Shown here piece after piece: positions 1-10,600 of a stretch of DNA of 64,000 bases. Origin of the DNA: Sinohyriopsis cumingii (lineage: Eukaryota; Mollusca; Bivalvia; Unionida; Unionidae); the NCBI GenBank assembly GCA_028554795.2, contig CM068825.1, forward strand, positions 155,169,553-155,233,552. The letters run 5' to 3'. The notes under the pieces are model-generated. The model did not search any database. It was not told the DNA's origin and saw only the letters and a list, made by a program, of their open reading frames with translations. Both the position numbers and the translations under genes were made by a program. Every line of letters starts with the position of its first letter. Positions within the stretch are counted from its first letter, which is position 1.

Positions 1-55
<55 letters not shown>
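1..55. repeat. (AT)n microsatellite
   Basis: Uninterrupted AT dinucleotides that continue beyond the window edge. Confidence 0.98.
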
Positions 56-56
<1 letters not shown>

Positions 57-600
57 CTTGCCAAGCTGATTTGAAATGCTAATCTATATACAACTTGCCC
101 AGCTGATTTGAAATGCTAATCTATATACAACTTGCCCAGCTGATTTGAAATGCCAGCTAATCTATATACAACTTGCCAGGCTGATTTGCAATGTCAGCTA
201 TATATATACAACTTGCCAGGCTTATTTGAAATGCTAATCTCTATACAACTTGCCCAGCTTATTTGATATGCCAGCTAATCTATATATGCAACTTGCCCAG
301 CTGGTTTAAAATGTCAGCTAATCTACATTCAACTTGCCCAGCTGACTTAAAATAATGCCGCTAATCTCTATACAACTTGCCCATCTGATTGTAAATGCCA
401 GCTAATCTACATACAACTTGCCAGGCTGATTTAAAATGCTAGCTAATCTACATACAACTTGCCAGGCTGATTTGCAATGCCAGCTAATCTTTATACAACT
501 TACCAGGCTTATTTGAAATGCTGATCTATATACAACTTGCCCAGCTGATTTAAAATGCCACCTAATCTTTATACAACTTGCCCAGCTGATTCAAAATGCC
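56..600. repeat. Minisatellite, ~37-42 bp unit
   Basis: About 14 degenerate head-to-tail copies built round ACTTGCCCAGCTGATTTGAA followed by a variable ATGCTAATCTATATACA part. Units vary in length because an extra CAGC is present or absent in the middle. No coding sense is visible. Confidence 0.93.
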
Positions 601-1957
601 AGTTTTATTACACAGCCAAAGGCACCAGGCAGGTGTCGATGCATATTAAGCTACTTCAAAGAAATAATTGGCAATATATTCTATTCATTGTTTACCTTTG
701 TCGCCGAATTATTTCCACTACCGTTGTCACCACCACATATTGTTCTTCTGCATACTTCTGTCAACCCTCGTACAAAATCGCATAAGGCTGTACCAAGAGT
801 TGCTGCAGTTCACCCAGTGGTAACTCTATCAAACCTTGAGGTTTATTTTGCTGATATTTTCTCTATAGCTATTGCATAAATCTGTTACGTATCCAACTAT
901 TTGTGCTTTTAGTATCATACCCAATTATTGCAATTTATTTCTTTCAGTTACATCAGTTCCTGCACTGATCTTTATTTACATCTTTTGATTTCATTGGTAT
1001 TCGTTAAGCTTTACTTACTTTCACTGCATCTGCATGGCCTGTCAGTGTTTTTTCTTCTTGTAAATAGCTTTTGGAAGGTTTTTTCGGTAACATGTCTGTC
1101 ATGGTTTTCGTCTGCAATAGTCAATAGATCTCTTCAAATGGTTTATTTGTGTTAACTAATTACGTTTCTATTGCTCATTTTATTTGGAAGAATAGCTTAA
1201 CACAGAGAGAACGAATCTTAAATTCTTTTTCGGTTAGGAGTCATTGACGAATATTTTGAGGCCGTTGAAGCATGTTAAGAGCTAACTTAATTAGTATAAA
1301 CAATCACACCTGAACACTTTTAGAAACGCAGATATGGTTTACTCCTTTTAAACAGTCTGAAAATAGTGTGTATTACAAAAATTACTTCACAGTGTCCAAA
1401 TATCTAGATAGTTGCAGCTGAAAGTCTTATATAAAAGTTTACCTACTAAAGCCTTCTGAATAAATTCAGAATTATCCCGAACGTGCTCTGCACTTTATGT
1501 ATTTTACATACGGAGACACATTTTCGGGGTTTTCTTGGCGGGGGGGTGTGCTGTCACACACTAAACTTGCTATAAATTATATGCTGAAGTGGATTAAAGT
1601 AAATGTAATCATACAAAAATTTTGAATTCATAAACATAAATAAAATTAAAGACAAAATTCATCCTGATAACATAATCATTCTTGTAATACTATATACAAA
1701 ACAATATATTTTTAAATGCAGATTTAATAGACATGCCAAGTCTTAGTCCAAAAGACTGATGTTTTTAACTTTAACGTAGGAAAACACAGCGCTTATATAA
1801 ACAGTAGATGGGACAGGTTTGACAATTACTGGTTATTGCCCAAACAATTAATAGAGTCATGAACAAAGTTATTGGAAACGTGTGTGTATGGGCAAACATA
1901 TAAACATATGCATATATCTTTGTGTATATGCGAATGAAGTGAATATGTAAACGTGCA

Positions 1958-1960
<3 letters not shown>
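601..1960. other. Intergenic, no supported gene
   Basis: AT-rich unique-looking sequence with only short open frames lacking recognisable motifs. A run of nine G lies near 1542. I see no RNA gene or transposon boundary here. Confidence 0.6.

Positions 1961-2033
<73 letters not shown>
1961..2033. repeat. (AT)n microsatellite abutting the 3' end of a LINE
   Basis: About 36 AT units. It directly touches the 3' end (left side) of the minus-strand LINE at 2034, so it may be a grown 3' tail of the LINE or the insertion target. Confidence 0.95.
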
Positions 2034-2036
<3 letters not shown>

Positions 2037-2451
2037 AGGACTTTGTATAGCGCCTAATCTTTAGAAGCTCTAAGAGCTTTACAACATTAGACAGCACATA
2101 TAACATAAAAAACATAGATAATGATATGATTACAAACACAAACACCACGAAATTAGAAAGCATAAAAAAAATATGCTGAGAATATTTAAGGTAGGAAACA
2201 TTATTAGATCTTTAAGTTTGTTCTTGCAGTCGAAAACAGTGAGTTTTGAGAGCCCTCTTGAATGTGATCACTGTGTCTTTGTGTCTAAGTTCAGTGGGCA
2301 ATTCATTCCACGTTGTTGGGCCCTGGTATGCAAAAGAACGCTGTCCATATGACTTTGTTTTCATAGTGGGAATAATGAGTATACGATTGTCGGAAGAGGA
2401 GCGTAAGTATCTTGCTGGTGTGTACACATGGGTAAGGTCGGATAGGTATGT

Positions 2452-3503
2452 TTAACTAGAGTCCGTCAGTGAAACGTAGCACAGAGAACACATTTTGTGT
2501 TTGATTCTGGATCGAATGGATAGCCAGTGTAGGGTACAGAGCAGCGGGGAGGTGTGCTCTGATCGTGGTACTCTAAGTATGATCCGAGCAGCTGTGTTTT
2601 GAACGTTTTGAAGTTTTTGAAGTAGATATTGAGATGAACCAGACAGAATTGAGTTACAATAGTCCAGTCTTGAAAGTACTAATACACACACAAGTGTTTT
2701 AGTGGCATCAACTGAAAGATATTTGCGAATGGAGCTGATGCGTCTCAGCTCAAGATATGCAGGCTTGCATATGTTCATGACATGTTGGTGCAATGTGAGA
2801 GTATTGTCCAGAGTAACACCTAGGTTTCGTATTGATTGTGTGAATTTAATGTTGGTGTTGCTGATATTTATTGTTTGAGGTAAAGGATGTGACTGAGAAA
2901 GTCTTTGTGTTGTAATCAGAATGGCCTCAGTTTTATCATCATTCATCTGCAGCTTGATACATGTCATCCATGATTTCACATCAGAAATGCAACTCTCTAC
3001 ACCTTGGATGGTAGCATCAACTTCAGATGGGTGGCTAGATTTGTATATTTGGGTGTCATCAGCGTACAATTGGTGAGACACTGGATGATGATGTATGACA
3101 CTTGAGAGCAGATGAGTGTACAGAATGAGAGAACAGGTCCAAGAACAGACCCCTGTGGAACACCACAACATAGATCAAATGGGCTGGGGTGTATTCCATT
3201 AGCAGACACAATTTGTGTCCTGTTGACCAAGTAGGACTTGAACCACAGTAAGGCTGTATCATGAATGCCAAATACATGCTGGAGACAGTGAAGTAATACA
3301 TCATGGTCTATTGTGTCAAATGCTGCAGACAAATCAAGGAGGGTGAGGACTGTAATCTTCCCGCTATCCAAAGCAGAAAGAATGTCATTAACTACTTTTA
3401 GAAGAGTAGTTTCAGTACTGTGGCAAGGGCGATATGCAGGTTGTACATTGCTAAAAAGACTGTTTGAATTCAGATGAGATACAAGCTGGAATAGAACAAC
3501 CAT
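2452..3503 (-). pseudogene. LINE reverse transcriptase domain (broken)
   Basis: Two overlapping minus-strand frames (2997-3503 and 2452-3171) carry RT motifs. AYRPCHSTETTLL opens the fingers, LLDLSAAFDTIDHDVLL holds the first catalytic Asp, CGVPQGSVLGPVL is the conserved loop, and YADDTQIYKSS holds the catalytic DD. The sequence after it (YCNSILSGSS, ILRVPRSEHTSPLL, LHWLSIRSRI) is the usual L2/CR1/Jockey thumb region; a further 71-residue piece at 2212-2427 is the C-terminal end. A frameshift lies between the loop motif and the YADD motif, so it cannot make an active enzyme. Confidence 0.9.
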
Positions 3504-4041
3504 TTCTAAGATTTTTTATATGAATGTGAGATTAGAAACTGGGCGGTAGTTCTTTAAATCGTTATGGTCTAGTGTTGGTTTCTCCAGCAGAGGCTTTACA
3601 ATGGCAGTTTTGAAAAATGATGGGAATTCCCAGATACGAGAGAGAGGTATTAATAACATCAGTTAGTGAAGGCAATACTGGATCTAAGCACTCAAGCAGC
3701 AGTGATGTTGGAATTGGATCAAGTTCTCACGTGACTTTGATGCACTCTTCATCAGGATTGTACCTACGAAATCCATAGAGAGAGGTTCAAACGCTGCTAA
3801 TGGTTGCCCCTCAAATTCAACTGTATGGTGACGACGAGTCAATTGAAATTGTGGTGACAAGCTTATCTCTAATGGTTTGTACTTTGCCACGGAAGAAATT
3901 TGCAAACATGTCCGGAAGGTCGACTGGAGAGAAGTTAGTTGGAAGTGGTGTATATTTGTTCATTGACATTAGCTTGTTAGTAATCTCGAAGAGCTCTTTG
4001 CAGCTGCAACTTTCCATGATCTAATTAGTGTAGTGGGCTGA

Positions 4042-4550
4042 TTACGCTGCATGGACTATATTTTTGACATTCTTCTTAGTGGCTTCATTGATTTGCTTAT
4101 GAATAGTGAGTCTGGTGGAAAGCCAAAGCCTTTCAGCTTTACGGCGGTCTCTTTTAGCATTGCGAAGCTGGTCCCTAACACTGCTATACCATGGAGAACA
4201 CTTTTGAATTGATACTCTGCCCTTGGTAGCTGGGGCATGTTTGTCGAGCAATGAAAGCAGGCAGTTATCGTGTTGTTCTGCTGTAGGAGGTAAGCAAGTT
4301 GTTAGGTTTTCTTGGATGTCATGCATTAGTTTGGTTCAATTTATCATACAGAGGTTTTTTTAGTAGCAGATAAAGCTGGAGGGTTAGGGACTGATACGTC
4401 AAGATGACATATAATGCAGAGGTGATCTGATGCAAGTTCATGGGATACCAGGGAGGACCGTAGAATGTTATCATCAGGTCTATGAAAAATCAAGTCTAAA
4501 ATGTGACCATGTTTATGGGTGGGTTGGTTAAGTGACTGAGGATGATGCAT
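4042..4550 (-). pseudogene. LINE endonuclease C-terminus and linker (broken)
   Basis: Frame 4344-4550 contains THKHGHILDLIFHR and HELASDHLCI, the end of an exonuclease-endonuclease-phosphatase fold with its terminal SDH motif. Frame 4042-4326 is the charged linker that normally precedes the reverse transcriptase (SPWYSSVRDQLRNAKRDRR). The catalytic N-terminal two thirds of the endonuclease is absent because the element is 5'-truncated at about 4560. Confidence 0.8.
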
Positions 4551-4648
4551 GCTTTGAGAACGAGTATGCCGATATATGCATTTTCACATAATTGTCTTAT
4601 AGAAGTGCAAATATTTTCCATATTTATTGTATTGGCATCTCTAATATA

Positions 4649-4651
<3 letters not shown>

Positions 4652-4738
<87 letters not shown>
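4652..4738. repeat. (AT)n microsatellite
   Basis: About 43 AT units close to the truncated 5' end of the LINE, so the LINE is bracketed by AT arrays on both sides. Confidence 0.97.
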
Positions 4739-4741
<3 letters not shown>

Positions 4742-4994
4742 AATTTTTTTTATTCTCCATTTTTTTCTATTTCCTTTTATGCTAAAGTGATAAAAAAAAT
4801 ACTTGTCTTGAACAATATATTTTTTTATCTTATGTTTCAAGTGTATAAATATATGTGTATTACATGCATATATCCTAGCTTTGTGTCATATAAACCTTTG
4901 ACATTGTATATCAAATGGAAAAGAAATAACCAGAAAATTTTTAAGGCACATGTAGTTGTAAACAATGAATATAAATTAAATAAAATAATAACAG
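4739..4994. other. AT-rich spacer, no supported gene
   Basis: T-rich then A-rich sequence between the AT array and the 41-bp minisatellite. No gene seen. Confidence 0.6.
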
Positions 4995-5413
4995 TTTTAT
5001 CGTCATAGCTCTAAATCGACATGATTCAATAACCATGACATCGCTTTAGTTCTAAATTGATATGATTCAATAACCTTGACATTGATATATCTCTAAATTG
5101 ATGATTAAATAACTGACATCGCTGTAGCTCTAAATTGATATGATTCAATAACCTTGACATTGCTATAACTCTAAATTGATATGATTCAATAACAGTGACA
5201 TTGCTATAACTCTAAATTGATATGATTCAATAACAGTGACATTGCTATAACTCTAAACTGATATGATTCAATAACAGTGACATTGCTAAAACTCTCAATT
5301 GATATGATTCAATAACAGTGACATTGCTATAACTCTAAATTGATATGATTCAATAACAGTGACATTGCTATAACTCTAAATTGATATGATTCAATAACAG
5401 TGACAATGCTATA
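4995..5413. repeat. 41-bp minisatellite, left part
   Basis: About ten copies of a 41-bp unit of the form GCTATAACTCTAAATTGATA followed by TGATTCAATAACAGTGACATT. Left-most copies are divergent (extra or missing bases); those next to the Polinton are nearly identical. The same array resumes at 21992, which shows that the element landed inside it. Confidence 0.96.
5408..5413. repeat. Left 6-bp target site duplication GCTATA
   Basis: GCTATA lies immediately before the terminal AGTAGTAAATGG of the left inverted repeat. The same six bases follow the right terminus at 21992-21997. Six base pairs is the known Polinton duplication length. Confidence 0.92.
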
Positions 5414-5698
5414 AGTAGTAAATGGGGGCACTTTACCGTCAATGGGAATTAGCATTACAGAGACCCCTGGGTCAGATTAGCGTCAAGGGAAATTTAACAT
5501 GGAGAAAAATAGTGGGTCAGATTAGCGTCAAGGGAAATTAACATGGAGAAAAATCGTGGGACGGTTTAGCGTCAAAGGAATTTAAACAGGGTGGGACTTT
5601 ATAGCGTCAAGGGAAATTGAACATGGGATTTTTTTTTTAAATTTTTTTAAAAAAGGGGTAGGCAATGGAAAGGCTATCTCTTTTCGAGAAATATGGCT

Positions 5699-5714
5699 GG
5701 CCCTGAAAAGGGCC
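5699..5714 (-). terminator. Histone-type 3' stem-loop (left TIR)
   Basis: On the minus strand it reads GGCCCTTTTCAGGGCC, a 6-bp stem with a TTTC loop, preceded by CCCAAA and followed by AGCCA. A purine element AAAAGAGA lies at 5684-5677, exactly 14 nt after the stem. It is positioned just downstream of the TIR gene. This is the layout of animal replication-dependent histone mRNA ends (SLBP site plus U7 snRNA site). Confidence 0.85.
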
Positions 5715-5744
5715 TTTGGGTTTATGTCAATATTAATATTAACA

Positions 5745-5934
5745 TAGATGGCATCTGTCACATCTTCTTCTTCTTCTTCTTAAACTCCTTCTAACTGCCG
5801 GTCCATACAAGTACCCTCTTGAGACATCCTTGTCTTTCTATGTAAACTCTCCTCATCCATTGACTAGCATCTGTCCTATCAACAACAGTCCACTTGGACC
5901 TGACATACATGAGCATGTCCGTCCTAAACATCAT
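5745..5934 (-). pseudogene. TIR gene, left copy (small basic protein)
   Basis: The left-TIR copy of the gene at 21469-21660, reading outwards to the element's end. The recognisable part includes LMYVRSKWTVVDRTD and QWMRRVYIERQGCLKRVLV. I recognise no family. Compared with the right copy it looks degraded at its C-terminal end (about one break). The two copies flank the element symmetrically and each is followed by a histone-type stem-loop. Confidence 0.55.
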
Positions 5935-6123
5935 GGAAGACACAAGGGTGGATGACTCAACTGTGGTCCACATCTTGAAGCGACGAGAATAGGTGAATCA
6001 ATGCAGTGAACTGCGCTTATTTATAGGTACAGGAAGGATTGAAACGGATTGAATTCATTCACCAATCCGAACACGCGTTACAAAATTCAGTCAGCTCGCA
6101 TCCAATCCGAAGAGAGCAGTCTG

Positions 6124-6144
6124 TGACGTCACGTGGTCTATATA
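6124..6144 (+). promoter_or_regulatory. Promoter with CRE/E-box and TATA
   Basis: TGACGTCACGTG (overlapping CRE palindrome TGACGTCA and E-box CACGTG) at 6124-6135, followed by TATATA at 6139-6144, about 50 bp before the ATG at 6193. The ACGTCA/CACGT core recalls the CACGTCC motif upstream of the two related genes near the right end. Function is inferred from motif and position. Confidence 0.6.
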
Positions 6145-6192
6145 GATTCGTTAGCGCTTGTGTGCAGTCAGTCTATGCGACAGTGATTCAAC

Positions 6193-6753
6193 ATGACGGA
6201 AACTCAGAAAACGATCCATTGGGGTGCACGAGCATGGGAGACTGCCCAAGGGAACCCGGACTTACTTTCAGAAGAGGTACATTGAGATTTTGTGGATTTT
6301 CTTACCTCGCAAGAATTTGTTCCGGAGCCTTCGTTACCTTCTTCATTACCGCAAGTGGAGAATTTTAGACAGAGACAGAAAGAAGAATTGGAGAAATTTA
6401 TGCAACGACAAAAGGAAGCGGAACAAGCTTTTCTCCTACAGCAACAGCAACAGTAACAAGAAGAGGTAAGAAAAAAACAACAGCAACAACAGCAAGAAGA
6501 AGTAGCAGCAAAGAAACAAGAGGGTGAAAATCAAACGGCTACGGTACTGTTGGACATTTTAGCGGAGTTAAGAAGTCTGAAACAAATGTATCAGACTTCT
6601 TTATCACGACCGAAGAGAATACGACCTTCCCGAGCTAAACACGCCAACCCTGTGACTAAGCCTGTCCTACCACCCTTAGTGATTTCAACCCAATCATCAG
6701 AAGTAGGCCTTGGCCGTGGCAAAGGCTTAAGGCAGTTAAAGTTGATTGGTTAA
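6193..6753 (+). pseudogene. Q-rich coiled-coil accessory gene (fossil)
   Basis: Reading begins at the ATG 49 bases after a TATATA box. The product is rich in Q, E and K with a polyglutamine/coiled-coil stretch in its middle and a proline-containing basic C-terminal part (RPKRIRPSRAKHANPVTKPV). It has the same style as the genes at 19643 and 20497 near the other end, and like them it ends with a histone-type stem-loop, here 28 nt past the stop. No domain is recognised. It looks broken, with about two breaks. Position next to the TIR and the distinct 3' end suggest an early or regulatory gene, which is inference. Confidence 0.6.
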
Positions 6754-6780
6754 ACTCACTCCTACACCATAAAGAAAAAA

Positions 6781-6796
6781 GGCCCTTTTCAGGGCC
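6781..6796 (+). terminator. Histone-type 3' stem-loop with ACCCA and U7-type element
   Basis: GGCCCTTTTCAGGGCC preceded by an A-run and followed by ACCCA, then AAAAGAAA at 6811-6818 (14 nt after the stem). It lies 28 nt after the stop of the Q-rich gene. Stem, loop, ACCCA cleavage context and downstream purine box all match the known histone 3' processing signal. Confidence 0.9.
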
Positions 6797-6819
6797 ACCC
6801 ACATTTCTCGAAAAGAAAT

Positions 6820-7045
6820 ACAATTTCAATTTGCCAATAACTCAAAAAAAAAAAACCCACCCAAAATACCCTTATAGTACGTGTCTGTGTATGCGTGCTT
6901 GAGTGTAGCTTCTTATTTTAAAATCAAAACTCAAAGACACTTACCTTATATCATTCATGTATTCTTCTATCCATTTTTTACGATCCAATTCACAATTCAC
7001 CACAGAACACTTTAAAAAGTTCGTACACTTCTTCTTTCTCATTAT
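6820..7045. other. Spacer between convergent genes
   Basis: Contains ATTTGCCAATA just after the purine box, a block shared with the downstream sides of the other stem-loops, then T/G-rich sequence like the right subterminal region. No gene. Confidence 0.6.
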
Positions 7046-7537
7046 TTAGTCTCTCTGTTTTTTGAATTTCTTCACCGTTTTTTCCTCATTTTCTTCCCTT
7101 CTTCTTTTCTTCTCCTGTTTCTTTGCCTCTTTTAAATAGAATTGTCTTCTTTCTTCCTCTTCTTCCTCTGAAGAATCCCTCTCTTCTTTCGAAGAATCCC
7201 TCTTTTCTTCCGAAGAATCCCTCTCTTCTTCTGAAGAATCCTTCTTTTCTTCTGACTCCTCTTGTTTCTTTTTTGGGCAATCTGGAGACCAATGTCCTTT
7301 TTCTTTACAATAATAACAGGTATCTTGACTTTTGTCTTTTTTAGCCCCTGTATTTTTTCTTTTTTGACGGTCTGGACACTCTGAAGACCAATGTCCTTTC
7401 TTCTGACAGATATAGCAAGTATCTTGACTTTTATCTCGAAAGGAAGGAGAGTAGTCCGTCGGCTGGTCTGAAGAGAATTTTCTAATGACCCCTCGCAAAG
7501 CTCTGACGAAACGTTCCATCTGGCTAGTCTCTTCCAT
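7046..7537 (-). CDS. CCHC zinc-knuckle protein of the Polinton
   Basis: About 163 residues from the ATG at 7537; an in-frame ATG at 7585 lies only a few bases from the TATA box and would fall upstream of the likely transcript start. Two retroviral-type zinc knuckles, CYICQKKGHWSSEC and CYYCKEKGHWSPDC, are separated by a short basic linker. They are followed by acidic repeats of the DSSEEERD type and a Lys/Arg-rich tail. Zinc knuckles bind single-stranded nucleic acid in other families; a role in genome or RNA binding here is inference. It runs against its neighbours, convergent with the Q-rich gene and divergent from PolB. The frame is open. Confidence 0.8.
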   Translation of the reverse strand: MEETSQMERFVRALRGVIRKFSSDQPTDYSPSFRDKSQDTCYICQKKGHWSSECPDRQKRKNTGAKKDKSQDTCYYCKEKGHWSPDCPKKKQEESEEKKDSSEEERDSSEEKRDSSKEERDSSEEEEEERRQFYLKEAKKQEKKRRREENEEKTVKKFKKQRD

Positions 7538-7589
7538 CGTTGTGCTCGGCTTGAGAGTGAAATGAATAGTGAAAGGACAAGACACACAC

Positions 7590-7602
7590 CCTTTTTATAT
7601 AC
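7590..7602 (-). promoter_or_regulatory. TATA-type promoter of the zinc-knuckle gene
   Basis: Minus strand GTATATAAAAAGG, about 55 bp before the ATG at 7537. The same TATAAAAAGG word stands before several plus-strand genes of this element. Confidence 0.7.
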
Positions 7603-7618
7603 GCTGGTTTGCCAAGAC

Positions 7619-7624
7619 TATAAA
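7619..7624 (+). promoter_or_regulatory. TATA box of the PolB gene
   Basis: TATAAA (then TTAG) 49 bp before the ATG at 7673. It lies about 20 bp from the divergent zinc-knuckle TATA, making a compact bidirectional promoter. Confidence 0.55.
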
Positions 7625-7672
7625 TTAGTCTATGGTGTTTAAACTTGAGTCATTTGACGTTTTGCACTCAAG

Positions 7673-10600
7673 ATGAAACGATCCTATTCATTCAAGAAGA
7701 AAGAAGAAGAAGAAGAAAGTAAGTAGCAGAAACGTGATCTATCGCCTCGTATCAGGGCTGAAATCTTGGCACAAATTCATGCCAGTGATTTTGAAGAGGA
7801 CATGAGTGAACCAGAATCTGAACCCTCTAAACCAAGTTCACCACCCTTAGTCAACCCTGAAAAGTACTATTCCATTCGAGAGACGGAAAAGCGCTCCTCT
7901 AGAAAATTTAGAACCACGGCTTACACCTACACGGTGAAGTTTAAAGATTTCAAGGCCGACTAACCCTTGGAGAAAGCAGAAGGGTTTATCACCGACATGT
8001 GGGATTCTTTGCTCACCGCACTCAAGCGACAATGTCAACCCAAAGAAGACGATCGCTTGACACTATCCATAGATCACGACGGTTTGAAATCCCCTGTTTG
8101 GATCGAGTTTAGCAGACCCGCAGAACTGACCCTTTCCAAAGTCATGGACAAGATACAACACGTACAACAATCTAATGACCAGTTTGACATCACCAATGGT
8201 AAAGCCACACTGAAAACGGCCCACGTCTCTCCTCCTCAAGGGACAGGACGCAAAAAGATGTTATTGGTGGACGACCTTCGCAACACCAAAATGAGTCTCG
8301 TCCGAATTAACAACCCTCAAGACCAGATGTGTTTAGCCCGTGCCATCGTGGTGGGACGAACCTATGCCAACAAGAACGACACGGTAGAATGGAAAAGAAC
8401 CTGGAACACTATTCAACAATCCGACCGAGCCAAACAACGAAATGAAGCAGAACTCCTGTTACAACAAGCCGGACTGTCCAAAGACACACCCTGTGGCATT
8501 CCTGAGATGCAAAAATTGCAAGATGCCCTAGCTCCACGCTACACCTTGAAAGTGCACCCTCAAGAAATGCGTGGAACTCTGTTGTTTCGAGGCCAAGATT
8601 TTAAGGACGGAAAATACATTCATGTCTATCATCACGATGACCATTTCGATACCATTACCAGTATCACTGGATTCCTGGGATACAGTTATTATTGTGAGAA
8701 ATGTGACTATGGTTATAACAATCGAGAGCAACACAAGCATTGTGGAATGAAATGCCCAAGATGTTTGGCATCTCCACCCGGTCTGAGCGATGGACCAGTG
8801 CCTTGTTCGACTTGTTTGCGCACGTTTGTCAGTCCTACCTGTTACCAACAACATCTGAAGACGCAAGGTTCACAGCAGAAATGTGCTTGTCAACTCTTGA
8901 GATTGTGCCCTACGTGTAGACAAGGCATACGTACCAATAGTACCAAGGCACACGTATGTTCAGGAAAAAAAAATGTCACATTTATCACCGCATCGTGGAC
9001 TTGGAACACCAATGCTACGTGCAAAAATACCAACCCCCACTAGAGAAAGAGGACGGTCACAAGAAGAAAGGCAATTTCATCTTTTTCGATTTCGAATGCA
9101 TGCAAGAGACCGGCATTCACATTCCTAATTTCTGCGTGGTTCATCGAGCGTGCGAGAAGTGCATTCAAGAACCTATCTTCAGTCATTGCCCTCACTGCAG
9201 CAAGATTCCCGGAGGGCGTGAAAAAATCTTTCGGGGACCAAACACGTTAGCCGATTTTGCCCAATGGGTCTTAGACCCCATCGACAAGACGTGGAGCCAA
9301 GAGGACATCGAACGTTACGGAGATTGTCATCGTCATGCCACGGTGATGGCTCACAATTTCTCCGGATACGATGGACAGTTTCTTCTCAGATACTATACGG
9401 AACAAGGCACCGAACGTCCTAAAGTCACTTTGAACGGAGCCAAAATCATTTTCATGCAAGTGGGACAAGTACAGTTTAAAGATTCGATGAGTAACTTGGC
9501 CATGCCTTTGAGTCGAATGCCTAAAACGTTTGGAATGACAGAAATGGCTAAAGGGTACTTTCCACACTTTTTCAATACGGAAGCCAATCAACACGCCGTT
9601 CTACCCCATTTATCTGAGGCTCACTATTACGACCCCGACAACATGCATACCGAACAACGAGAAGCTTTCTACGCTTGGTACAAGGCTCATGCCTCTGACC
9701 CCTTCGACTTTCAAGAAGAAATGTTAAAGTATTGTCGTTCCGACGTGGACATTTTACGACGTTGCTGTGGAAAATTTCGAGAACTGTTCATGGAACACGG
9801 AGGGGTCGATCCTTTGAAAGAAGCTTGCACCATTGCCAAAGCGTGTTCCTTAGTGTACCGCCAACGATTCATGCCTGAAAACACCGTGGCTGTCATCAGT
9901 CCTCGAACGACCCACTATGTCAAGCGTCAATACTCGGTCAAAGCCCTACGTTGGTTACAGTACTTGTGCGACAAGGAAGACAAATGGATTCAGCATGCCC
10001 GCAACGGAGGAGGCGAAAAGACCATCGGAACGTATTCGGTAGATGGCTGGGACCTGGAAAACCCCAAGATCGTGTACGAGTTTAACGGTTGCTTATTTCA
10101 CGGATGTCCCGTCTGTTACCCTGACCGTGACACTAAAAATCAGTTTTTGCAACGAACCATGGAAGACTTGTACCAGGACACTTGTCAGCGACGCCTAGAA
10201 CAGCAAGGATACCAAGTGGTGGAAATGTGGGAACACGAGTACGATCACCGTTTGAAAACCGATCCCGAGTTTAAACGCCTCGTGGAAAGTTACCAGTTCA
10301 TGGACCCGCTGAACCCGAGGGATAGTTTGTACGGAGGAAGGACCAATGCCACCTGTTTGCTGTACCAAGCCGACGAAGAGAAAGGAGAAGAAATCAAATA
10401 CTTGGACGTGTGTTCGCTGTATCCCTACGTGTGCAAATATTGTCGCTTTCCTGTAGGGCACCCGCAATTGTTGACGGAACACATCGACCTGAAAAACATT
10501 CGACAATACGAAGGCTTGATCAAGTGTAAAGTTTTGCCTCCCACGAACCTATACCATCCCGTCTTACCTCACCATTGTCAAGGCAAACTGATGTTTCCCT

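Larger units (their letters stand above)
2034..4560 (-). mobile_element. 5'-truncated L2/CR1-like LINE
   Basis: A minus-strand non-LTR retrotransposon copy. Reading from 4560 leftwards one meets the C-terminal end of an apurinic-type endonuclease, a linker, a reverse transcriptase and a short 3' end. The 3' end reads AGGCGCTATACAAAGTCC before the (AT)n tail, resembling the GCGCTATATAA-type 3' ends of L2 elements. The endonuclease start is missing (5' truncation), and frameshifts and stops break the frame throughout. Clade assignment (L2 against CR1) rests on motif style and the 3' end only. Confidence 0.85.
5414..5960 (+). repeat. Left terminal inverted repeat (~547 bp)
   Basis: Matches the reverse complement of 21443-21991. 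The outer ~230 bp holds four short direct repeats around TTAGCGTCAAGGGAAATT, then a T/A-run boundary. The inner part holds a small outward-facing gene and its histone-like 3' stem-loop. The four outer repeats could be binding sites for the element's integrase or terminal protein; that role is inference. Confidence 0.96.

Noticed and set aside
5641-5660. A rho-independent-like T-run terminator in the TIR
   Set aside because: The T and A runs vary in length between the two TIRs and there is no hairpin joined to them; the host is a eukaryote.
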